In this document: piece after piece, positions 8,973-16,660 of the stretch
Position numbering within the stretch: position 1 is the first letter of the stretch
How the letters are laid out: each line of letters starts with the position of its first letter
NCBI RefSeq assembly: GCF_015351105.1
Contig: NZ_JADKRR010000001.1
Location: 372,001-436,000 of the forward strand
DNA: 64,000 bases
Origin: Clavibacter sp. VKM Ac-2872
GTDB taxonomy: Bacteria > Actinomycetota > Actinomycetes > Actinomycetales > Microbacteriaceae
Direction of reading: 5' to 3'
Program-made: the position numbers and the translations under genes
The notes under the pieces: model-generated
Told to the model about the DNA's origin: nothing
What the model saw: the letters and a program-made list of their open reading frames with translations, nothing else
Database searches by the model: none

Positions 8973-9635
8973 ATGGCCGCATCCACCCGCATCCTCCCGC
9001 CCCGGATCAGCGAGCCGCGGCTCGAGGGGCTCGCGGACGGCGACCCGTCCGACCTCGACGCGCACGCGACCTTCGAGCGGCTCCGCTTCGCCGACGCCGA
9101 CCTCTCGGACGCCGACCTCGTCGACATCGGGTTCGAGGAGTGCGCGCTCGAGCGGATCCGCCTGCACGAGGCCGACCTCACCGCCGCCAGCCTCGTGGAC
9201 GTGCTCGCCTCCCGCCTCGACGCGCCCGTGCTCAAGGCGCCCCGGATCCGGATGCGCGACGTGCGCCTCGAGGGCTCGCGCGTGGGATCCGCCGAGCTCT
9301 ACGACGCCACGCTCTCCTCGGTGCACATCACCGACTGCCGCCTCGGCTTCGTGAACCTGCGCGGCTCGAAGATCACCGACCTGCTCATCACCGACTGCGC
9401 CATCGAGGAGCTGGATCTCCGCGGCACCGCCGGCATGCGCATCGCGTTCGCCCGCACCACCATCGGCACGCTCGACCTCGCCGACTCGAGCCTCACGCAC
9501 CTGGATCTCCGCGGCGCCGAGATCATGGACCTCGACACCCCAGACGGCCTGCGCGGCGCGGTGCTCGACCCGACCCAGCTCATGGCGCTCGGCCCGGTGT
9601 TCGCACGGCACTTCCGCGTGCGCGTGGAGGACTGA
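8973..9635 (+). CDS. pentapeptide-repeat protein
   Basis: A 220-aa cytosolic protein built of pentapeptide-type repeats (A[D/N]LxX), clearest at ADADLSDADL (about 41-50), EADLTAASL, LDLRGTAG, LDLADSSLTHLDLRG and AEIMDLD. Such repeats form a right-handed quadrilateral beta helix; some members mimic DNA and protect gyrase, but nothing here shows that role. A GGAGG ribosome site sits 8 nt before the ATG. It reads divergently from the long secreted paralog across a 179-bp gap and converges on the permease genes with only 13 bp between stops. Confidence 0.8.
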   Translation: MAASTRILPPRISEPRLEGLADGDPSDLDAHATFERLRFADADLSDADLVDIGFEECALERIRLHEADLTAASLVDVLASRLDAPVLKAPRIRMRDVRLEGSRVGSAELYDATLSSVHITDCRLGFVNLRGSKITDLLITDCAIEELDLRGTAGMRIAFARTTIGTLDLADSSLTHLDLRGAEIMDLDTPDGLRGAVLDPTQLMALGPVFARHFRVRVED

Positions 9636-9648
9636 GCGGCCCCGCGGA

Positions 9649-10680
9649 TCAACCCCGCGACGCCGCCCGACGCGACGTGTCCGGCGCCGCGAGCAGCCAC
9701 AGCAGGTAGAGGCCGCCGAGCGCCGAGGTCGCGAGCCCGACCGGGATCTGGAACGGGCTGAGCAGGCGGCCGGCCACGAGGTCGGCGACGCTCAGCAGCA
9801 GCGCCCCGACCACGAGCGCGGGGAGCATGCGGCCGCGACTGCCGGGCATCAGGCGGCGGGCGAGGTGCGGCGCCGCGAGCGCGACGAACCCGACCGGGCC
9901 CACGGCCGCGACGCCGACCGCGGCCAGGGCGACCCCGGCCGCCAGCAGCGCCGTCCGCCACCTGCCGACGTCGAGCCCGAGCGCGCGGGCGGTGTCGTCG
10001 CCCATCTCGAGCATGCGCAGCGGCGGCTCGCCGAGGAACGCGAGCGGCACGAGCACGGCGAGCACCGCGACGGCGGGCGCGACCTGCGGCCAGGAGATCC
10101 CGTTGAGCGTGCCGAAGCGCCAGGTCGCGGCGGCCTGGGCGAGCTCGAGGTCGCTGCGGGTGATGAGGAAGTCGTTGACCGAGGCGAGCATCGCGCCCAC
10201 CGCGATGCCCACCAGCACGAGCCGCTCGCCCGTCGTCGCGGTGCGCGAGCTCATCAGGTGCACGGCGAACGCGGTCGCGAAGCCGCCCACCACCGTGCCG
10301 AGCGCGATGGAGCCGGCCGAGGAGGGGGCGGCGGCCGTGGATCCCGTCACCAGGATCGCGACGAGCCCGCCGGTGGCCGCGCCCGTGCTGAAGCCGATGA
10401 CGTCCGGGCTGCCGAGCGGGTTGCGCGAGACGCTCTGGAACACCATCCCGCTCAGGCCGAGCGCGGCCCCGACCGCGACCGCGCACACCACGCGCGGCAG
10501 CCGCTGGTCGGCGACGATGAAGCGGGCCTGCGCATCCCCGCCGCCGAGCAGGGCGTCGAGCGCCTGCGCCGGGGACAGCGGGTACGCGCCCGTGCCGAGG
10601 CCGACCGCGGCGGCGCCGAGGATCGCGAGCACGAGGATCCCGAGGACGACCCGGTCCCGCCGCGGGATGCGCGGCCTCAC
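9649..10680 (-). CDS. FecCD-family iron-siderophore ABC permease (second)
   Basis: Integral membrane permease of a ferric-siderophore importer, 343 aa, about 9-10 transmembrane helices. Diagnostic stretches are the N-terminal GLSGMVFQSVSRNPLGSPDVIG and the GFVALAAPHLARRLMPGSRGRMLPA coupling region that contacts the ATPase. The start is the GTG at 10680, which overlaps the stop of the upstream permease (GTGA), so the two are translationally coupled and should form a heterodimer. The unit is expected to respond to iron through the box at 11691-11707. No ATP-binding subunit follows; it must be supplied from elsewhere. Confidence 0.9.
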   Translation of the reverse strand: MRPRIPRRDRVVLGILVLAILGAAAVGLGTGAYPLSPAQALDALLGGGDAQARFIVADQRLPRVVCAVAVGAALGLSGMVFQSVSRNPLGSPDVIGFSTGAATGGLVAILVTGSTAAAPSSAGSIALGTVVGGFATAFAVHLMSSRTATTGERLVLVGIAVGAMLASVNDFLITRSDLELAQAAATWRFGTLNGISWPQVAPAVAVLAVLVPLAFLGEPPLRMLEMGDDTARALGLDVGRWRTALLAAGVALAAVGVAAVGPVGFVALAAPHLARRLMPGSRGRMLPALVVGALLLSVADLVAGRLLSPFQIPVGLATSALGGLYLLWLLAAPDTSRRAASRG

Positions 10681-11684
10681 CGCGCGCCCGTCCGCCGGAG
10701 CACGAGGGCGAGCAGCACGGGCGCGCCGATGAACGCCGTGACGATCCCGGCCTCCAGCTCGCCGGGCCGCGCGACGATCCGGCCGAGGACGTCGGCGCCC
10801 AGCACGAGCAGGGGCCCGGCCGCCACGGATCCGAGCAGCACCCGCCGCTCGCGCCGCCCGACGACCAGGCGCACGGCGTGCGGCACGACGAGACCCACGA
10901 ACGAGATCGGCCCGGCGACCGCCGTCGCGGCGCCGCACGCGAGCGTCACGAGGACGAAGCCCGCGAGCCGCACCCGCCCGACCGAGCTGCCGAGCGCGGT
11001 CGCCGTGTCGTCGCCCAGCGCGAGCACCGCGAGCGGGCGCACGAGCAGCAGCGCCCCGACGACCACCACGGCCGTGAGCGGGAGGAGCCAGACGAGGTCG
11101 GCGGGGTCGCGCGAGGCCACGGATCCGACCACCCAGGAGCGGTAGTCGCCGAAGGTCCGCGGGTCGGAGAGCGTGACGACGCCGGTGACGGAGGCGAGGC
11201 TCGCGGTCAGCGCGGTTCCGGCGAGGAGGAGGCGCGTGGGATCCGCGCGCGGCCCCGCCCGCATCCCGACGAGCACCACGACCACGGCGGCGATCGCGGC
11301 CCCGGCGAACGCGGGCCACGCGTATCCCGCCGTCGAGCCGACGCCGAAGACCGCGACGCTGAGCACAACGGCGAGCGACGCGCCCGCGTTGACGCCGAGG
11401 AGGCCGGGCTCCGCGAGCGGGTTGCGGGTCATGGCCTGCATCACCACGCCCGCGACCGCGAGCAGCACGCCGACCGCGACCGCGAGGAGCGTGCGCGGCG
11501 CCCGCAGCTGCCAGACGATGATCGCGTCGCGGCTGCCGTCGTCCGGATGCTGGATCGCGTGCCACACGGCGTCGAGGGCGATGTCGCGGGATCCCGTCGC
11601 GAGGCTCACGGCGCACAGCGCGACGAGCGCGACGATCGTGACGACCTCGCAGACGGCGACGGGCGCGGATCGGGTCGGTGGCAT
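10677..11684 (-). CDS. FecCD-family iron-siderophore ABC permease (first)
   Basis: First permease of the pair, 335 aa with multiple hydrophobic helices. It carries the family stretch GVVMQAMTRNPLAEPGLLGVNAG near the N-terminus and GPISFVGLVVPHAVRL near the C-terminus. It is read from the iron-box region and overlaps the second permease by 4 nt. On its strand TAGCCT lies 9 nt before the ATG inside the iron box, so iron-loaded repressor would cover the promoter. Partner of the binding protein encoded divergently at 11715. Confidence 0.9.
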   Translation of the reverse strand: MPPTRSAPVAVCEVVTIVALVALCAVSLATGSRDIALDAVWHAIQHPDDGSRDAIIVWQLRAPRTLLAVAVGVLLAVAGVVMQAMTRNPLAEPGLLGVNAGASLAVVLSVAVFGVGSTAGYAWPAFAGAAIAAVVVVLVGMRAGPRADPTRLLLAGTALTASLASVTGVVTLSDPRTFGDYRSWVVGSVASRDPADLVWLLPLTAVVVVGALLLVRPLAVLALGDDTATALGSSVGRVRLAGFVLVTLACGAATAVAGPISFVGLVVPHAVRLVVGRRERRVLLGSVAAGPLLVLGADVLGRIVARPGELEAGIVTAFIGAPVLLALVLRRTGAR

Positions 11685-11690
11685 GGCCGG

Positions 11691-11707
11691 GTAAGGCTAC
11701 CCTAAGC
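11691..11707. promoter_or_regulatory. IdeR/DmdR-like iron box between divergent uptake genes
   Basis: GTAAGGCTACCCTAAGC matches the core of the actinobacterial DtxR/IdeR operator (TTAGGCTAACCTAA-type) at nearly all positions. It fills the 30-bp gap between the permease operon and the binding-protein gene, and both likely -10 boxes (TAGCCT on minus, TAAGCT at 11703-11708 on plus) lie in or touching it. One iron-dependent repressor site would thus close both promoters. Confidence 0.7.
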
Positions 11708-11714
11708 TGCCTCG

Positions 11715-12800
11715 GTGATCATCGCCTCCCCTCCCCGCCCCGAGAACCGCCCCGACCGCCGCCCCACCCGCCGCCGCCTCGCCGGCGTCGCGCTCGCCGC
11801 CACCGTCCTCGTCGCGCTCAGCGCGTGCGCCGCGCCCGCCTCCTCCACCGGCGGCGCCGGCGCGGGCGCCGCGGGCACCGGCACCTCCGCCGACCCCGCC
11901 GGCTACACGACGCCGCGCACCATGCCCGACGGCAAGGGCAGCGGCCAGCCCGACGGCGTCTTCCCGCGCACCGTCGTGCACTTCGCGGGCACGACCACCG
12001 TCCCCGCGGCGCCCCAGCGCGTCGCCGTCATCTCGACCGGCCAGGCCGACTCGCTGCTCACCCTCGGCATCGTGCCCGTCGCGTCCACCGCGGCCGACGG
12101 CGCGGCCGTCGTGCCCGACTACCTCACCCGCGCCTTCCCCGAGGACGCCGACGCGCTCGCCGCGGTCGCGCCGCTCGGCGACCGCATCTCGCCCGACGTC
12201 GAGAGCGTCGCGGCCGCGAAGCCCGACCTCATCCTCATGAACGTCACGGGCAAGGACGCGGCCTCGCTCTACGCGAGCCTCTCCGCCATCGCGCCCACGG
12301 TCGCGACGCAGGGGACGGGCCTCTACTGGAAGCAGGACCTCCTGCTCCTCGCCGACGCCGTGGGCCGCACCCAGCAGGCCGCGTCCTGGCTCGACGCCTA
12401 CCAGTCCGACGCGGCCGCGTTCGGCGCGGGCCTCGCCGACCGCCCGGCCGTCTCCTTCCTCCGCTCGTCCGCCGACCGCATCCGCGTCTTCGGCGTGGCG
12501 TCCTTCGCCGGATCCGTGGCCGAGGACGCGGGCCTCCCGCGCCCGCAGGCGCAGGACTTCACCGACGAGACCTCGCGCGACATCAGCCAGGAGCAGCTCG
12601 ACCTGGCCGAGGGCGACCACGTGTTCGCGGCCGTCCAGGGCGGCGACGAGAGGGCGCTCACCGGCCTCCCGCTGTGGCCGACGCTGCAGGCGGTCGCGGA
12701 CGATGCGGTCACCTTCGTGGACGACGACGTGTTCTACCTCAACACCGGACCCACGGCGGCGCACGCGGTGCTCGAGGCGATGCGGTCGGCGCTCGGCTGA
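11715..12800 (+). CDS. iron-siderophore substrate-binding lipoprotein
   Basis: Solute-binding protein of the ferric-siderophore ABC importer, 361 aa, class III (FepB/FhuD-like) fold. After an Arg-rich N-terminus and hydrophobic segment comes a lipobox-like VALSAC (Cys near 37), so it should be membrane-tethered. The binding domain begins at QRVAVISTGQADSLLTLGI and contains KPDLILMN and the ISQEQLDLAEGDHVF end region. Start is GTG 11715, 6 nt after TAAGCT, fitting a leaderless mRNA under the iron box. It reads divergently from its permeases. Confidence 0.88.
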   Translation: MIIASPPRPENRPDRRPTRRRLAGVALAATVLVALSACAAPASSTGGAGAGAAGTGTSADPAGYTTPRTMPDGKGSGQPDGVFPRTVVHFAGTTTVPAAPQRVAVISTGQADSLLTLGIVPVASTAADGAAVVPDYLTRAFPEDADALAAVAPLGDRISPDVESVAAAKPDLILMNVTGKDAASLYASLSAIAPTVATQGTGLYWKQDLLLLADAVGRTQQAASWLDAYQSDAAAFGAGLADRPAVSFLRSSADRIRVFGVASFAGSVAEDAGLPRPQAQDFTDETSRDISQEQLDLAEGDHVFAAVQGGDERALTGLPLWPTLQAVADDAVTFVDDDVFYLNTGPTAAHAVLEAMRSALG

Positions 12801-12801
12801 C

Positions 12802-12833
12802 CCGCGCGGCTGCGCGTCGGCCGACCCGCGCGG
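12802..12833. terminator. possible hairpin between convergent genes
   Basis: Two copies of the self-complementary CCGCGCGG (12802-12809 and 12826-12833) flank a GTCGGCCGAC palindrome, directly between the convergent stops of the binding-protein and acetyltransferase genes. Weak evidence. Confidence 0.3.
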
Positions 12834-13352
12834 CTAGGCCTCCGGGATCCGCAGCTTGAACCCCACGTGCGAGCGCGCGTACCCGAGCCGCTCGTAGAAG
12901 CGGTGGGCGTCGACGCGCGCGGCGTCGGAGGTGAGCTGCACGAGGGGTGTCCCGAGGGCGGGCGCGGCGGTGTCGGCGACCCAGCGCATCATGGCGCCGC
13001 CGATGCCGGCCGAGCGCAGGTCGCTGCGCACCCGCACGGCCTCCACCTGGAGGCGGGAGCTGCCGCGCCGGGCCATGCCGGGGATCACCGTGAGCTGCAG
13101 CGTGCCCACGACCGCGCCGTCCGCGTCGGTCGCGACGAGCAGGTCGTTCGCGGGGTCGGCGAGGACCCGCGCGAGAGCGTCGCGGTAGAGGTCGACGTCC
13201 CCCGGATCCGCCCGGTCGCCGCGCCCTGCGCTCACCGGGTCGTCGGCGAGCAGTCCCATGAGCGGCGCGAGGTCGGCGGCGGTCGCGCGGCGGAGGACCA
13301 CGCCGTCCGCGCGGGCGGCGAGCGGGACGGGGAGGGCGAGGTCGGCGAGCAC
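12834..13352 (-). CDS. GNAT-family N-acetyltransferase
   Basis: A 172-aa GNAT acetyltransferase; substrate unknown. The acetyl-CoA binding motif A is seen as VRVRSDLRSAGIGGAMM (about 100-116), preceded by VGTLQLTVIPGMARRGSSRLQVE strands, with motif B at RVDAHRFYERLGY. This AhyA/PhnO-like pattern is common for small-molecule or antibiotic-type substrates, but specificity cannot be read. I use the GTG at 13352. It lies between the iron-uptake lipoprotein (convergent) and the padC operon without evident linkage. Confidence 0.82.
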   Translation of the reverse strand: MLADLALPVPLAARADGVVLRRATAADLAPLMGLLADDPVSAGRGDRADPGDVDLYRDALARVLADPANDLLVATDADGAVVGTLQLTVIPGMARRGSSRLQVEAVRVRSDLRSAGIGGAMMRWVADTAAPALGTPLVQLTSDAARVDAHRFYERLGYARSHVGFKLRIPEA

Positions 13353-13384
13353 GCCCCCATCCTGCCCGCCGGACGCGGCGGCGG

Positions 13385-14176
13385 CTACGCAGCCCCGCCC
13401 GACGCCCGCGCCACGTGCGCGAGCAGCCGCTCGACCAGCATGCGGCGCAGGTCCACCGACGACCAACCGTGGTCCGCGCCCTCCACGGCCGTGAAGGTCG
13501 CGCCCGGCATCAGGTCGCCGTAGCGCGCGCCGTAGGAGACCGGGACGACCTGGTCCGCCGTGCCGTGCAGCACGTCGACCGGTCCCGGGTATCCCGCGAC
13601 CGGCCCGTAGACGTCGACGCCCGCGAGCACCTCGTCCGGGAAGCCCAGCCCGAGGCCCATGCCGGCGACGTCGACGACGCCGCGCTCCCGGGCGGGCGCG
13701 AGCGGCACGCTCATCACGCGCCCGTGCCGCGTGATGTCGTCCACCACGACACCGGCCGGCGACCAGAGCGTGAGGCTCGCGACGAGCTCCGGGACGCGCG
13801 CCGCGGCCAGCGCCGACTCGACGCCGCCGAGGCTGTGGGCGACCACGTGCACGGGTCCGCCCGCGTCCCGCGCGAGGGCGCGGATCATCGCGGTCACCTG
13901 GTCGACCTCGTCGAGCAGGCGCACGTCGGCGACGTCGCCGTCGCTCACGCCGTGGCCGAGCCGGTCGTAGGCGCGCGCCGCCGTGCCGGACGCGGCCAGC
14001 GCCCGGGCGACGGGCACCCACAGGCCGTGGCCGCCGGTGCCCGAGTCGCCGAAGCCGTGCACGAGCAGCGCGGCGGGGGCGCCGGGGCGCACCGTGCCGT
14101 GCTCCCAGCCGCGGAGGGTGCGCCCGCCGTGGTCGAGCTCGAGCGGGGCGACCCGGGCCGCGGCGGCCCGGTCCAT
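13385..14176 (-). CDS. alpha/beta hydrolase coupled to padC
   Basis: A 263-aa cytosolic alpha/beta hydrolase. VHGFGDSGTGG (about 39-49) forms the oxyanion region, HSLGG (about 120) is the nucleophile elbow with the catalytic Ser, DVLHGTADQVVP carries the Asp, and EGADHGWSS the His. Its ATG (14174-14176) overlaps the TGA of padC (14176-14178), so it is translated with the decarboxylase and should act in the same pathway, for example freeing hydroxycinnamic acids from esters. That substrate is inferred only from context. Confidence 0.85.
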   Translation of the reverse strand: MDRAAAARVAPLELDHGGRTLRGWEHGTVRPGAPAALLVHGFGDSGTGGHGLWVPVARALAASGTAARAYDRLGHGVSDGDVADVRLLDEVDQVTAMIRALARDAGGPVHVVAHSLGGVESALAAARVPELVASLTLWSPAGVVVDDITRHGRVMSVPLAPARERGVVDVAGMGLGLGFPDEVLAGVDVYGPVAGYPGPVDVLHGTADQVVPVSYGARYGDLMPGATFTAVEGADHGWSSVDLRRMLVERLLAHVARASGGAA

Positions 14177-14706
14177 CAGTTGCGCCGGTCGGCGAACCCG
14201 GCCGGGAGGTCGCCGGGCGCCGTGTCGACGACGGTCTCGTCGTCGGCGCCCACGAACTCGTCGAGGGTGATGTGCGCGAACTCCGGCACCACGTAGATCG
14301 GGTACGTGGGCCCGGCGTCGCGGTGGGCGCGCATCTCGTCGAGGTGGTCGTTCTGGAAGAGCACGGTCTTGGATCCGTCCTCCTCCACCCAGCGCGGGAA
14401 GAAGATCGTCCCGTGCAGCACGCGCGCGGCCGGGATGATGTTGACGACGACGCTGGTGCCCGTGGGCTCGTTCCACGACACCTTGAAGACGCCGTCGGCG
14501 AGGGCGACGAGGTCGACCGTCTGGTCCTTGACCCAGCGGCCGCCGACCATGCCCGAGTGGATGCGGTAGTCGATGGTCGTGGCGTTCTTCACGTACATCT
14601 CGTACTGCCAGCCGTTGGCGTACGTGTAGATGAGACGGTGTCCGACGAGGGGGCTGAGGTCCTGAGCGGGCACGGGGTGCTCGACGCTCGTGGTGATCGT
14701 TGTCAT
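14176..14706 (-). CDS. padC: phenolic acid decarboxylase
   Basis: Cofactor-free decarboxylase turning p-coumaric, ferulic and caffeic acids into 4-vinyl phenols, a detoxification step against plant phenolics. The 176-aa length fits the family. The lipocalin-like barrel shows the characteristic [49 protein letters not shown] and FFPRWV segments, which include the conserved Tyr and Arg/Glu active-site residues. The ATG at 14706 is 6 nt after CAGGAT (14713-14718 on this strand), with TTGTGA 17 nt further up, so the mRNA is probably leaderless. A divergent MarR protein and the palindrome at 14727-14747 should control it. Confidence 0.93.
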   Translation of the reverse strand: MTTITTSVEHPVPAQDLSPLVGHRLIYTYANGWQYEMYVKNATTIDYRIHSGMVGGRWVKDQTVDLVALADGVFKVSWNEPTGTSVVVNIIPAARVLHGTIFFPRWVEEDGSKTVLFQNDHLDEMRAHRDAGPTYPIYVVPEFAHITLDEFVGADDETVVDTAPGDLPAGFADRRN

Positions 14707-14712
14707 GCGGGC

Positions 14713-14762
14713 ATCCTGACACCGGAATGCGTTTGTCACAAGCGCATCTTCCTGGGTATCCT
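14713..14762. promoter_or_regulatory. divergent padC/marR promoters and palindromic operator
   Basis: An imperfect palindrome at 14727-14747 has arms ATGCGTTTG and CAAGCGCAT (8 of 9 paired) around TCA. It overlaps the padC -35 (TTGTGA, 17-bp spacer to CAGGAT at 14713-14718) and the marR -35 (TTGTCA at 14733-14738, 18-bp spacer to TATCCT at 14757-14762). Both -10 boxes end 6 nt before their start codons. One MarR dimer would block both promoters. Confidence 0.7.
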
Positions 14763-14768
14763 CGGTGC

Positions 14769-15269
14769 ATGCCCCCCGACCCGTCCGACGCCGAACTGCG
14801 GGTCGTCGCGCGGCGGCTCGGCGCGGACCTGGGGCCCTTCCGGCGACGCCTGATGAACGCGTCGCGGAGCGCGGCCGACCTGCCCGACCTGCCGGACGCG
14901 CAGGTCGAGGTGCTCCGCCGCCTCGAGACGACCGGCTGGGCGACGCCCACCGGGCTCGGCCGCGGTCTCGGGCTCGCGCGCTCCACCGTCAGCAACCTCA
15001 TCCTCGCCATGGAGCGCGACGGGCTCGTCGACCGGCGCCTCGCGAAGGGCGACGGTCGCAGCACCGAGGTGGGCCTCACGGATCGCGCGCGGGATCTGCT
15101 GCGCACCTTCGATCGCTCGACCGAGGGCGTGCTCGTGGGCGCCCTCCGCGGCCTCACGCCCGACGAGCTGCGCGACATCGCCCGCGCGCTGCCGGCCTTC
15201 GAGGCCCTGCACGCGGCGATCGGCGGCGAGCCCCGGCGCACCGAGGCTGCCGACAAGCCCCACCCATGA
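14769..15269 (+). CDS. MarR-family regulator of padC
   Basis: A 166-aa winged-helix regulator. The helix-turn-helix and wing appear as [29 protein letters not shown] (about 60-90) followed by [16 protein letters not shown], the usual MarR wing. It faces padC across a 62-bp gap holding a palindromic operator, so it is the likely phenolic-acid-responsive repressor; in other bacteria that job is done by PadR, so a MarR protein here is a variant. Start is the ATG at 14769, 6 nt after TATCCT. Confidence 0.85.
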   Translation: MPPDPSDAELRVVARRLGADLGPFRRRLMNASRSAADLPDLPDAQVEVLRRLETTGWATPTGLGRGLGLARSTVSNLILAMERDGLVDRRLAKGDGRSTEVGLTDRARDLLRTFDRSTEGVLVGALRGLTPDELRDIARALPAFEALHAAIGGEPRRTEAADKPHP

Positions 15270-15381
15270 CCTCTGGGTCCGGGCCCCTGCTCGGGACGTC
15301 GAGTCCTGGTCGCTCATGGCCCCTGTGGATGGATCGCCATCATGTGCGCGTGGAGGCAGATGATGGCGGCCTTCCCGCAAC

Positions 15382-15399
15382 TTGATCAAAGGTGATCAA
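15382..15399. repeat. inverted repeat before the secreted orphan gene
   Basis: TTGATCA and TGATCAA are perfect 7-bp arms around AAGG. They end 2 nt before the likely start codon at 15401 and contain its AAAGG ribosome site. This could be an operator or a hairpin that hides the ribosome site. The remaining gap from 15270 shows nothing recognisable. Confidence 0.4.
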
Positions 15400-15400
15400 C

Positions 15401-15979
15401 ATGCACATGCAATCCCGTCCGCGCACCGCCGCCGTCGTGATGGCGCTGGGCGCAATCGTCGCATCGACGTCCATCGCACTCCCCGCCCACGCCGCCACCG
15501 AAGACGCTGGCCCAGCTGCGGCCGTCACCAGCTCATCTGCTCCGATGTCCTTCCGAGGCTACGACACGTCTGTGGCCGAGGCGCACGGCTATCGCATCGT
15601 GACCGACGCGCATGGACGTCAGACGAGCGTGCCGGTGTCCGCGGAAGCCAGGAGCGAGGTCGTGCTCGACAACGCCCTTCCCGGAGACTGCGGCTCGTCC
15701 TTTGTGAACGCCACCAAGCTGTCCAACGACACGCTCGCGGTCAACACCGGCTACCAGGTCCCGTTTCCGGTCGCCGAGAAGACATGGCGCGTCACTGCGG
15801 TCTCGGTGTTCGACTCTCACACCTTCCCGTGGGACGGACCTAGCGGAGGCGCCTGGTCCGCCCAGGCCGCCGCGACGTTGGTCGGTCCCGGAGTCGCGGG
15901 CGTCACGCTGAGCTCGCATGTGATCGGTGACGATGGGACGGTCTGCTACTCGGCCGGACCGACGGACACCTTCGATTGA
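15401..15979 (+). CDS. secreted protein of unknown function (orphan, islet)
   Basis: I do not recognise this 192-aa protein. A clear Sec signal (MHMQSRPRTAAVV, Ala/Val/Ile core, PAHA cleavage near residue 31) is followed by a mature domain with two Cys (in GDCGSSF and TVCYSAG) that may form one disulfide. Aromatic-rich stretches (WRVTAVSVFDSHTFPWDG) suggest a small beta-sandwich. I take ATG 15401 with AAAGG 8 nt upstream; an in-frame GTG lies at 15392. GC is visibly lower than in neighbours and the codon third positions are more mixed, suggesting acquired DNA together with the next gene. Confidence 0.6.
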   Translation: MHMQSRPRTAAVVMALGAIVASTSIALPAHAATEDAGPAAAVTSSSAPMSFRGYDTSVAEAHGYRIVTDAHGRQTSVPVSAEARSEVVLDNALPGDCGSSFVNATKLSNDTLAVNTGYQVPFPVAEKTWRVTAVSVFDSHTFPWDGPSGGAWSAQAAATLVGPGVAGVTLSSHVIGDDGTVCYSAGPTDTFD

Positions 15980-16063
15980 GGGGCGTCGTGATGAGCACAG
16001 TCATGTCGGCCGCGCCAGAGTGCCGGAACGGGAGCGCGTGAGGTGCGGAGGTCCGCTGATGGG

Positions 16064-16660
16064 ATGCCGCCAGGACGAGCGGACACCGAGGTGCCGGTGT
16101 GCGTAGACGACGACGCGCTCCTCAAGATGCTCTACATCCGAGACGTCCATGGGCTGCAGGTCGCAGGCATGCCGTCGACAGCTTCAGGGCGGAGAACCCG
16201 TACGGCACGCTCGCGCGATGTGCTGGGTGCGGTTGAGCGTTCCACGCGACAGGAGGCGCTGTCGCGTCAATGGCGGGACTCCCTCCACTGGCTTCTCGAT
16301 GCATCGCACCGCCAGGACCTGACTCATCGCATCCTGGAATCCGGCGACAGGTCTCGGCTTCACGAGGTCCTGCCGCCGGCCTGGGATGAGAGGACGCAAT
16401 CGCTCCTGGATCTCGAGGGTTACTCCGAGTGGCACGCATCTCTCTCACCATCCGTCTTCATGAACACGGAAGACGGAGACGAGCCGCGGGCTGCCCTCGC
16501 GTCAGCGACGAAGAGGGGGCTCCGCGTCATCGTCGTCCTGCCGTTGTCCGAACCGCATGCCGAGGAGTTCAGCGCAGGCGGGATGCTCTTGTCGTGGGAG
16601 GTCTACCGTCGCGCCGGTTCACGGACGGCCGCCCTCGAAGGGTTCTGCGGCGCAAGCTGA
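16064..16660 (+). CDS. hypothetical protein (orphan, islet)
   Basis: Unrecognised 198-aa cytosolic protein, mostly helical. Arg-rich middle region (SGRRTRTARSRDVLG), a helical SRQWRDSLHWLLDASHRQDLTHRILESGD segment, and a C-terminal strand-like RGLRVIVVLPLSEPH. No membrane segment or signal. An in-frame GTG at 16043 would add seven residues; the ATG at 16064 has GGAGG 12 nt upstream. Its last 42 bp overlap, tail to tail, the end of the MarR gene on the other strand. Base composition is lower in GC than the window norm, as for the secreted gene before it. Confidence 0.5.
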   Translation: MPPGRADTEVPVCVDDDALLKMLYIRDVHGLQVAGMPSTASGRRTRTARSRDVLGAVERSTRQEALSRQWRDSLHWLLDASHRQDLTHRILESGDRSRLHEVLPPAWDERTQSLLDLEGYSEWHASLSPSVFMNTEDGDEPRAALASATKRGLRVIVVLPLSEPHAEEFSAGGMLLSWEVYRRAGSRTAALEGFCGAS

